Shown here piece after piece: positions 6,287 through 11,277 of a stretch of 11,277 nucleotides of DNA (its first letter is position 1; each line of letters opens with the position of its first letter). The stretch is from CAYLSV01 sp964386435 (lineage in GTDB: Bacteria; Planctomycetota; Phycisphaerae; Tepidisphaerales; Tepidisphaeraceae), in the NCBI GenBank assembly GCA_964386435.1, contig CAYLSV010000107.1, forward strand, positions 1 through 11,277, given 5' to 3'. The position numbers and the translations under genes are program-made. Below the pieces are notes generated by a model. It had not been told where the DNA came from. It saw nothing but the letters and a program-made list of their open reading frames with translations, and did no database searches.

Positions 6287-6480
6287 GTGCTCTACAGGAA
6301 CCGCTGGCGGTCGATCAACGGGAAGCGGCCCGGCGGCTTGGCGTCTCGGAGCGGACGGTGTTCAACCTCCGGGCGAGCGGGCGGTTGCCGTTCGTCAAGC
6401 TTGGGCGGCAGGTACGCTTCCTCGTGGGCGATCTGCGGCGGTTCCTCGAAGCTCACCGGCAGGGGGAGGCGGCGTCGTGA
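6283..6480 (+). CDS. xis: Excisionase-type helix-turn-helix protein (Xis, 65 aa)
   Basis: Small basic protein of the MerR-like/HTH_17 type (excisionase family). Residues ~9-55 read AVDQREAARRLGVSERTVFNLRASGRLPFVKLGRQVRFLVGDLRRFL, split here as helix-turn-helix (EAARRLGVSERTVFNLRASG), wing (PFVKLGRQVRF) and closing helix (GDLRRFLEAHR). Such proteins bend DNA at att sites and bias the integrase toward excision. Its start overlaps the rhh2 stop (ATGA) and its stop overlaps the int start (GTGA), so rhh2, xis and int are made together. That unusual coupling of excisionase and integrase implies that direction is controlled by more than their ratio. A purely regulatory HTH protein is an alternative, but the position beside int favours excisionase. 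Confidence 0.8.
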   Translation: MSALQEPLAVDQREAARRLGVSERTVFNLRASGRLPFVKLGRQVRFLVGDLRRFLEAHRQGEAAS

Positions 6481-7736
6481 AGGCGTTCAGGGACAAGCAC
6501 GGCACGTGGTTGGTGCAGCCGGTCGTCGGCGGCCGGCGGCCCACGATCCGGTTCGGCCGGGTGACGCGTCGGCAGGCCGAAACGATGGCGGGGCACGTCG
6601 AGCACCTCGTCAACGCGCTGTCGTCGGGGCAGCCGTTGCCAGCTGCGGTCGCGTCGTGGCTGGGGGAGGTTGACGACGTGTTGCACGATCGGCTCGTGCG
6701 GGCGGGCTTGGTTGCGCCACGGGCAGCGGCCATTGTGGTTCCGACGCTCGGGGACATGGTCGAGGCGTACATCGACCGCCGCACCGATGTGACCTGGCGG
6801 ACGCGGGACAACTACCACCAAGCCGGGCGGGCGCTGTGCGAGTTCTTTGGGGAAGGTCGGCAGCTGTCGGAGATCACGGCCGGTGACGCCGACGACTTCA
6901 AGCGCTGGCTGCTCAATCGAGGTGCCACGGCGACGGCGGCTCAGCGGATCAAGAAGTGCAAGCTGTTCTTCGCCGACGCGGTGAAGCGTGGGTATCTCGG
7001 CCGCAGTCCGATCGCCGACGTGCGGGCACCGTCCGACGCGAACCCGGACCGGCTCGTGTACGTGCCGCTGGCTGACGTGGTGCGTGTGGTTGAGGCCACG
7101 GCCGACCCGGTGTGGCGGGCGCTGCTGGTGCTAGCACGGGAAGCCGGCCTTCGCGTGCCGAGCGAGCCGGCGGCATTGCGGTGGGACGATGTCGCGTGGG
7201 ACGTCCAGCGGTTCACGGTGCGGGCGACCAAGACGAAGAACACGCGGCTCGTGCCGCTTTTCCCGCTGGTCGAGCAGGCGCTCGTGGCGTTGTTCGAGCG
7301 GGCCGAGCCCGGCGAGGTGATGGTGTTCCCGCATCTGGGCAGCTCGTCCAACCTGCGGACGCAGCTGGGCCGGCTGCAAGCTCGGGCGGGTGTGCAGCCG
7401 TGGGGCAAGCCGTTCCAGAACCTGCGGGCCTCGGCCGAGACGGACCTCGTGCAGCGGTTCCCGGCCCACGTCGCGTGCGGTTGGGTCGGCAACTCGCCGA
7501 AGGTCGCGGCGAGGCATTACCTGCAGGTCACTGATCAGCACTTCGACCAAGCGGTGCAGAAACCGGTGCACGAACCGGTGCAGCACCCGCAAGCACCGAC
7601 CGGCACCGGCGAGAAGGTGAAGCCGGCTTGCGTTGCAGGAACGCCGATTTTGCGGGACGGTGCCGCCGCATGCGGGGCGTTGCCGGCTTCCGAAGTACCC
7701 CCGGCCGGACTCGAACCGGCACTGGAGCGATTTTAA
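6477..7736 (+). CDS. int: Tyrosine recombinase/integrase, C-terminus altered by integration
   Basis: A 419-residue phage-type integrase in the integrated state. The GTG start at 6477 has GGGGGAGG seven bases upstream and overlaps the xis stop. An N-terminal arm-binding region is followed by a core-binding SAM-like domain (TLGDMVEAYIDRR to about residue 180). Catalytic residues are Arg226 (GLRVPSE), Lys252 or Lys254 (ATKTKN), Arg317 in QNLRAS, where Gln replaces the usual His of HxxR, Trp336 (CGWVGNS) at the second His position, and nucleophile Tyr348 (HYLQVTD). The Trp substitution is common in the superfamily. Residues 413-419 and the stop are encoded by the antisense strand of the tRNA. In the circular form the frame would instead continue 56 codons into the left end, giving 468 residues. 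The 3' part also contains three arm-type repeats (7552-7582). Confidence 0.93.
   Translation: MKAFRDKHGTWLVQPVVGGRRPTIRFGRVTRRQAETMAGHVEHLVNALSSGQPLPAAVASWLGEVDDVLHDRLVRAGLVAPRAAAIVVPTLGDMVEAYIDRRTDVTWRTRDNYHQAGRALCEFFGEGRQLSEITAGDADDFKRWLLNRGATATAAQRIKKCKLFFADAVKRGYLGRSPIADVRAPSDANPDRLVYVPLADVVRVVEATADPVWRALLVLAREAGLRVPSEPAALRWDDVAWDVQRFTVRATKTKNTRLVPLFPLVEQALVALFERAEPGEVMVFPHLGSSSNLRTQLGRLQARAGVQPWGKPFQNLRASAETDLVQRFPAHVACGWVGNSPKVAARHYLQVTDQHFDQAVQKPVHEPVQHPQAPTGTGEKVKPACVAGTPILRDGAAACGALPASEVPPAGLEPALERF
7552..7582. promoter_or_regulatory. Right arm-type repeats inside int (three CGGTGCA units)
   Basis: CGGTGCA occurs at 7552-7558, 7564-7570 and 7576-7582, with a 12-base period. The first two units with their spacer are identical over 19 bp to the left-end block at 4104-4122. 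They encode QKPVHEPVQ here, but a different peptide in the left-end frame, so the conservation is at DNA level, as expected for integrase or Xis sites. Confidence 0.65.
7696..7713. repeat. Right attachment site within the tRNA gene
   Basis: TACCCCCGGCCGGACTCG is identical to 4040-4057. It covers the discriminator base, the acceptor 3' strand, the T-stem 3' strand and part of the T-loop of the minus-strand tRNA. After integration the element supplies or restores this end, so the tRNA stays intact. Confidence 0.9.
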
Positions 7737-7768
7737 GTCGCCTGCCTCTGCCATTGGGCTACGGGGGC
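7696..7768 (-). tRNA. tRNA-Leu(UAA)-like gene with a short variable region; integration target
   Basis: A 73-nt cloverleaf can be drawn. Acceptor GCCCCCG/CGGGGGU (7762-7768 with 7697-7703; first pair G-U). The D arm GCC/GGC is three pairs with either a C-A mismatch or a bulged A, and the D-loop has GG. Anticodon stem GGCGA/UCGCU surrounds loop CUUAAAA, so the anticodon is UAA (codon UUA, Leu). The variable region is CCAGU, only five bases. T arm is GCCGG-UUCGAGU-CCGGC and the discriminator is A; CCA is not encoded. Bacterial tRNA-Leu normally has a long variable arm, so identity by anticodon and A73 fits leucine while the body is class I. It overlaps the end of ispD by ten bases and is probably processed from the ispD transcript. 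Confidence 0.85.
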
Positions 7769-8454
7769 GGGGTGTGGCCCGTGGGCTCGGACAGTAGTCG
7801 GGCGAGGTGGAGGTCGAGCTTGGTGGTAATTTTGAGGTTCATGTCCTCGCCTTGCACCACCGTCACGCGGCGGCCGGCGAGTTCGAGGAGCAGGGCGTCG
7901 TCGGTCACGCGCTCCGGCGGTTCGGGGCAGGCGGCGCGGGCGGCAAGCCAGTCGGCGCGGCGGCAGCATTGCGGCGTCTGGGCGATCCAGAGGAAGCGGC
8001 GGGGCAGCGTGCGCATCACCAGAAGCGGCGGGGCGTCCTCGTTGGCGGCCTGCTTGACGGTGCCGGCGGGGCGGGTGCACGGCACGCTGGCGCCGTAGCG
8101 GACCGCGGCCTCGAAGCAGCGGGTGATCACCTCTGGCGACGGCAACGGCCGGGCGGCGTCATGGACGGCGAGCCAGGCGTCGGCGTCGTCAATCTGCGCG
8201 ACCGCGGCGGCGACGGTGTCGACGCGCTCAACGCCGCCCGAGCAAGTGATGAGCTTCTCGTGCGGCGGCAAATGGCCGGGCCGAATGCAATCGGGGGTGG
8301 CGACGATGATGCGGCGGACATCGTCCCGGTGGGCGAAGGCGGCGACGGTGGTGGCGAGGACGCTGCGGCCGTGGAGGTCGGCGGCGAGCTTGTCGCCGCC
8401 GAACCGCGTGCCATGGCCGGCGGCGGGCAGGATGACGTGGAAAGCGGGCGGCAC
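7759..8454 (-). CDS. ispD: 2-C-methyl-D-erythritol 4-phosphate cytidylyltransferase IspD
   Basis: IspD makes CDP-methylerythritol from MEP and CTP in the non-mevalonate isoprenoid pathway. The 231-residue length is typical. Motifs in order: the nucleotide-binding LPAAGHGTRFGGDKL near the start, AVHDAARPL in the middle, RRFLWIAQTPQ, then VTDDALLLE and the C-terminal MNLKITTKLDLHLARLL, all diagnostic. The usual PVxDTIK segment reads PCTRPAGTVKQ, a family-typical position with altered residues. The start is GTG 8454 without a clear Shine-Dalgarno site; a TTG six bases upstream is possible. The TAG stop (7759-7761) lies inside the downstream tRNA gene. The gene is divergent from the oxidoreductase operon at 8571, and IspF is not adjacent. 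Confidence 0.93.
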   Translation of the reverse strand: MPPAFHVILPAAGHGTRFGGDKLAADLHGRSVLATTVAAFAHRDDVRRIIVATPDCIRPGHLPPHEKLITCSGGVERVDTVAAAVAQIDDADAWLAVHDAARPLPSPEVITRCFEAAVRYGASVPCTRPAGTVKQAANEDAPPLLVMRTLPRRFLWIAQTPQCCRRADWLAARAACPEPPERVTDDALLLELAGRRVTVVQGEDMNLKITTKLDLHLARLLSEPTGHTPPP

Positions 8455-8550
8455 CCCGCAAGGTTAGCCCCAACCCGCCAGCTCACGCATCTCGGCTGGC
8501 GGATCGCACACCCGCGGCGACCGCTTTCGTTGGCGGTGGATTCCCTCGGG

Positions 8551-8569
8551 CGAAGCGATATCTTCGAAG
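8551..8569. promoter_or_regulatory. Possible -10 element and operator just before the first oxidoreductase ATG
   Basis: TATCTT (8559-8564) lies six bases before the ATG at 8571, implying transcription starting at or next to the start codon. No Shine-Dalgarno site is present and the -35 is poor. CGAAG (8551-8555) and CTTCG (8562-8566) form an inverted repeat across it, and CTTCGAAG is a palindrome. This is suggestive only. Confidence 0.3.
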
Positions 8570-8570
8570 C

Positions 8571-9770
8571 ATGGCCGCTGACCGCACGTTGAACGTCTGC
8601 CTGATCGGGTCCAAGTTCATGGGGCGGACGCATTCCAACGCCTACCTCAAGCTGCCGCGGTTCTTCCCGGACTTGCCGGTAAAGCTGAACATGCACACGG
8701 TGTGCGGGCGGGACCGCGACGAGCTGGAGACCTTCGCCGACACGTGGGGCTGGCAAACGGCCAGCACCGACTGGCGGGCGGCGGTGGCGAACCCGGACAT
8801 TCACCTCGTCGACGTCGGCACGCCCAACCACGTCCACCGCGAGATGACACTCGCAGCACTCGAGGCGGGCAAGGACGTGCTGTGCGAGAAGCCCCTGGCG
8901 GCGACGCTGGACGACGCGCGGGCGATGAAGGACGCCGCGGCGAAGCACGCCGATCGCAAGACAATCGTCTGGTACAACTACCGCCGCTGCCCGGCGTTGG
9001 CCTTGGCCCACCAACTCGTCAGGCAGAACCGGCTCGGGCGGCTTTACCACGTGCGGTGCTTTTACCTGCAGGACTGGGGCGGGCCGGACACGCCCATGGT
9101 CTGGCGGTTCCAGGGCGACGTCGCCGGCAGCGGCAGCTTGGGCGACCTGTGTGCCCACAGCATCGACTCGGCCCGGTTCGTCACCGGCGAGGAGTTCGAG
9201 AGCGTCGGCGGGGCGATCCTCGAGACGTTCATCAAGGAGCGCAAGGTCATGTCCGGCGGCGGCGGCGAGATCAGCGGCCACGGGGCATCAGCCAGTGATG
9301 AGACGGCCGAGAGCACGGTCGACGACGCGGCCCTGTTTACCGCCCACCTCACGGGCGGGGCGGTGGCAACGTTCGAGGCCACACGCCTGTCCACCGGCGA
9401 CAAGAACGGCAACCGCGTGGAGGTCCACGGCGAGAAGGGAGCCATCCGCTGGAACTTCGAGCGGATGCACGAGCTGCAGTTTTATGACAACACCGCCGAC
9501 CCGGCGACGGCGGGTTGGGCGACGATCAACGTCAGCAACGCCGGGGCAAACCACCCGTACGCCGAGGCGTGGTGGCCGACGGGGCACAACATCGGCTACG
9601 AGCACAGCTTCATCAACCAGGTGGCCGACGTGGCCAAGCTGCTCGGCGACGAGGAGCCGATCGTGCCGCTGCCCGACTTCGCCGACGCGTGGGAGACGCA
9701 AAAAGTGCTCGAAGCCGTCACCCGCAGCGCGACGGACGGGCGTACCGTGAAGCTCGCGGAAATCGAGTAA
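8571..9770 (+). CDS. Gfo/Idh/MocA-family NAD(P)-dependent oxidoreductase (399 aa)
   Basis: Cytoplasmic dehydrogenase of the glucose-fructose oxidoreductase/inositol dehydrogenase family. The N-terminal Rossmann domain starts with VCLIGSKFMGRTHSNAY, a family variant of the glycine-rich loop. The catalytic CEKP motif places Lys at about residue 107. The second-domain signature GDLCAHSID supplies Asp192, His196 and Asp199 near the active site. NYRRCPA around residue 136 is also typical. A Gly-rich, low-complexity insert (SGGGGEISGHGASASDETAES) near residues 226-246 is unusual in length and probably an exposed loop. The substrate is not predictable; sugar, sugar acid or cyclitol oxidation are the family norms. 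It is followed 54 bases later by a second family member, so the two may act on successive steps or form a mixed complex. Confidence 0.88.
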   Translation: MAADRTLNVCLIGSKFMGRTHSNAYLKLPRFFPDLPVKLNMHTVCGRDRDELETFADTWGWQTASTDWRAAVANPDIHLVDVGTPNHVHREMTLAALEAGKDVLCEKPLAATLDDARAMKDAAAKHADRKTIVWYNYRRCPALALAHQLVRQNRLGRLYHVRCFYLQDWGGPDTPMVWRFQGDVAGSGSLGDLCAHSIDSARFVTGEEFESVGGAILETFIKERKVMSGGGGEISGHGASASDETAESTVDDAALFTAHLTGGAVATFEATRLSTGDKNGNRVEVHGEKGAIRWNFERMHELQFYDNTADPATAGWATINVSNAGANHPYAEAWWPTGHNIGYEHSFINQVADVAKLLGDEEPIVPLPDFADAWETQKVLEAVTRSATDGRTVKLAEIE

Positions 9771-9824
9771 GCTCTGGCCCCCAACAGCAACGGACCCCGG
9801 ACCAAGGACAACGGACAAAGCACC

Positions 9825-10871
9825 ATGGATAAGATCAAAATGGCCTTCAGCGGCGCGGGCGCGATCAACCAGCGCCGCCACCTACCCGAAGCCGTCGCCA
9901 ACGGCCACGTCGAGTTGGTCGGTCTGTTCGACCCCAACGCCGACCGCTGCCGGCAAGTCGCCGAGCAGTTCGGGGTCACCAGCACCTACGACAGCTACGA
10001 GGCGATGCTCGAGCACAGCGGCGCCTCGGCCGTGGTCGTCGGCACGCCCAATGCCGACCATGCCCCGCAGAGCATCAAAGCCGCCGAGGCCGGCAAGCAC
10101 GTGTTGGTCGAGAAGCCCATGGCCACCACCCGCGAGGAGGCCAAGGCCATGATCGCCGCCGCCGACAAGGCCGGCACGTTCCTCATGGTCGGGCAGAACC
10201 AGCGGCTGATCCCCGCCCACATCAAGGCCCGTGAGATCGTCCAAAGTGGCAAAATGGGCCGGGTGCTGGCGTTCGAGACGAACTTCAAGCACCCGGGCGC
10301 CGACGGCTGGAGCGTCGACGGGGCGAGCAGCTGGTTCTTCAAGAAAAACCGCGCCGTCATGGGCGTCAACGGCGACCTGGGCATCCACAAGTGTGACCTC
10401 ATGCGGTACATCCTCGGCGAGGAGATCACCCACATCGGCGGCCAGATCGCCACGCTCGACAAGAAGACGCCGGACGGCCAGCTCATCCCGGTGGACGACA
10501 ACGCGTTCCTCACCGTCCGCACCGACAAGGGCACGCTCGGCTCGATCCACATCAGCTGGACCAACTACGGCCGCATCGAGGACAACGGCACGCTCCTGTT
10601 CTGCGAGAACGGCACCGTCCGCGTCGCGATGGACAAGCAATTTGACGTCATGGTCGACATGAAAAACGGCCAGAAGGAACGCCACATGACCGGCCAGATT
10701 GCCACGAACGACAAGCAGGTTAGCAGCGGCATCATGGACCGGTTCGTGGAGTCGATCCGGACCAACACCAAGCCGGAGATCGACGGCCACGAGGGCTACC
10801 GCAGCCTGATCCCGATCCTCACCGCCGTCGAGGCCGCCGAGCAGGGCCGCACCTTGGAGATCGAGTACTAA
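9825..10871 (+). CDS. Gfo/Idh/MocA-family NAD(P)-dependent oxidoreductase (348 aa)
   Basis: A second, shorter dehydrogenase of the same family, distinct in sequence from its upstream neighbour. The Rossmann start MAFSGAGAINQRRHLP contains the GxGAI loop. Asp36 after the second strand (LFDPNAD) suggests NAD(H) preference. VEKPMA carries the catalytic Lys97, and GVNGDLGIHKCDLMRYI carries Asp184, His188 and Asp191, the usual acid-base pair region. The 54-base gap before it is a low-complexity GGAC-rich stretch (GGACCCCGGACCAAGGACAA) with no obvious ribosome site beyond ACAAAG. Its TAA stop overlaps the ATG of the Rieske gene by one base, which couples their translation and suggests that the two proteins are needed in fixed ratio. 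The substrate is unknown. Confidence 0.88.
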   Translation: MDKIKMAFSGAGAINQRRHLPEAVANGHVELVGLFDPNADRCRQVAEQFGVTSTYDSYEAMLEHSGASAVVVGTPNADHAPQSIKAAEAGKHVLVEKPMATTREEAKAMIAAADKAGTFLMVGQNQRLIPAHIKAREIVQSGKMGRVLAFETNFKHPGADGWSVDGASSWFFKKNRAVMGVNGDLGIHKCDLMRYILGEEITHIGGQIATLDKKTPDGQLIPVDDNAFLTVRTDKGTLGSIHISWTNYGRIEDNGTLLFCENGTVRVAMDKQFDVMVDMKNGQKERHMTGQIATNDKQVSSGIMDRFVESIRTNTKPEIDGHEGYRSLIPILTAVEAAEQGRTLEIEY

Positions 10872-11209
10872 TGGCCTGGACCACGCTCTGCGAGATCAAC
10901 GAGCTGCACGAGAAGCACGGCAAGTACGTCGACATCGACGGCCGGCCGCTCGCGGTGTTCTTGCACGAGGGCACGCCGCACGTGATGGACGACCTTTGCC
11001 CCCACGCCGGCGGCGAGATGTCCGGCGGCACCGTCGAGGAAGTGCAGGGCGAGATGTGCGCCGTCTGCCCCCTCCACGGCTGGCCGTTCAAGCTCGCCGA
11101 CGGTCAAATGCCCGGCGGCGGCGAGGGCTTGCGGGTCTATCCCAGCCGCGTCGAGCCCGATGGCGAAAAGCAGTGGGTCCAGGCCAACCTCGACGCCGAG
11201 GCGGTTTAG
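10871..11209 (+). CDS. Rieske [2Fe-2S] ferredoxin-like protein (112 aa, NirD-like size)
   Basis: Small soluble Rieske iron-sulfur protein that carries one electron. The cluster ligands are visible as Cys43-Pro-His45 and Cys66-Pro-Leu-His69, the standard CxH...CxxH arrangement 21 residues apart, followed by the GWPFKLADG strand. No transmembrane anchor or oxygenase domain is attached, so it resembles the ferredoxin components of Rieske oxygenases or the NirD subunit. It is translationally coupled to the upstream dehydrogenase (TAATG). That pairing suggests electron transfer linked to the oxidoreductases, or to an enzyme encoded further downstream; direct transfer from a Gfo/Idh protein to a Rieske centre is not established. 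The two cysteines that disulfide-link high-potential respiratory Rieske proteins are absent, pointing to a low-potential type. Confidence 0.9.
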   Translation: MAWTTLCEINELHEKHGKYVDIDGRPLAVFLHEGTPHVMDDLCPHAGGEMSGGTVEEVQGEMCAVCPLHGWPFKLADGQMPGGGEGLRVYPSRVEPDGEKQWVQANLDAEAV

Positions 11210-11225
11210 GTGGAGTGATCAACAC

Positions 11226-11277
11226 GTGACCTCGTCGCTACCGAAGAAGCCGAGGGGAGAGCGGAGCGATCACCCGG
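11226..11277 (+). CDS. Possible start of a downstream gene (cut by window end)
   Basis: GTG at 11226 opens a frame (MTSSLPKKPRGERSDHP) that runs off the window, with GGAG ten bases upstream. Only 17 codons are visible, so neither reality nor function can be judged. Confidence 0.25.
   Translation, partial: MTSSLPKKPRGERSDHP

Larger units (their letters stand above)
4040..7713 (+). mobile_element. Compact integrated Rep-Xis-Int element in a tRNA gene (circle ~3,656 bp)
   Basis: The element is delimited by an 18-bp perfect direct repeat, at 4040-4057 and 7696-7713. The right copy is the 3' end of the tRNA at 7696-7768. Inside, all genes point right: rhh1 (4224-4568), a structured leader, rep (4898-5923), rhh2 (5981-6286), xis (6283-6480) and int (6477-7736). 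It combines plasmid functions (HUH Rep) with phage-like site-specific recombination (Xis, Int), the same functional pairing as actinomycete integrative elements such as pSAM2, but with no conjugation, capsid, defence or metabolic gene. Removing it rejoins a minus-strand host order of ispD-tRNA-methyltransferase, which supports the boundaries. It may be a self-replicating integrative plasmid, or a satellite that uses another element's transfer or packaging machinery; the sequence does not say which. Confidence 0.88.

Noticed and set aside
6276..6476. Integrase extended upstream to 6276
   Set aside because: Would overlap all of xis in a different frame; GTG 6477 has GGGGGAGG and the GTGA overlap.
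4040..7713. Possibility that the element encodes a defence or toxin-antitoxin system
   Set aside because: The two ribbon-helix-helix proteins have no adjacent toxin-like gene, and no nuclease, NTPase or other effector frame is present. The methyltransferase lies outside the att repeats.
7131..7754. Minus-strand open frame passing through the tRNA and antisense to int
   Set aside because: Starts inside the tRNA gene and is antisense to the catalytic integrase domain.

Overview
The window is high-GC bacterial DNA. Its gene set suggests a planctomycete (Planctomycetota, possibly a Phycisphaerae-like lineage): clustered Gfo/Idh/MocA oxidoreductases, a CT398-type coiled-coil zinc-ribbon protein, weak or absent Shine-Dalgarno sites on several host genes, and short TCGCTACTCA-type intergenic repeats. 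No rRNA or ribosomal protein gene is present to fix the lineage, so this assignment is an inference.

Layout. Positions 1-481 hold the 3' end of purK and a coupled 48-codon ORF. Positions 482-815 carry no intact gene, only a decayed IS5-type transposase tail. At 822-1880 is a coiled-coil/C4 zinc-ribbon protein, convergent with a minus-strand block: an FbpA/FutA-like iron-binding protein (1911-2921), a 92-residue unknown protein (2957-3235) and an orphan DNA methyltransferase (3239-4021). Further right on the minus strand lie a leucine-type tRNA (7696-7768) and ispD (7759-8454), whose stop codon is inside the tRNA gene. On the plus strand, two Gfo/Idh/MocA oxidoreductases (8571-9770, 9825-10871) and a Rieske ferredoxin-like protein (10871-11209) form a probable sugar or cyclitol redox operon.

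Between the methyltransferase and the tRNA sits a compact integrated element, 4040-7713. It is bounded by an 18-bp direct repeat of the tRNA 3' end and would excise as a circle of about 3,656 bp. Every gene reads rightward: a ribbon-helix-helix-like protein, an HUH rolling-circle Rep, a second ribbon-helix-helix protein, a small excisionase-type HTH protein and a tyrosine integrase. There is no recognisable cargo, capsid gene or relaxase.

The most notable observation is that the integrase reading frame appears to run across the attachment site. In the integrated state it ends seven codons into the tRNA sequence (419 aa). In the circle it would continue in frame from the left end for 56 more codons and stop at a TGA that overlaps the ATG of the left-end gene (ATGA). 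The same ATGA/GTGA overlaps link rhh2-xis and xis-int. The circle therefore looks like one coupled operon, promoter-rhh2-xis-int-rhh1-(structured leader)-rep, which integration cuts at att. This would change the integrase C-terminus and disconnect rep from its apparent promoter. The model comes from the sequence alone and is directly testable.
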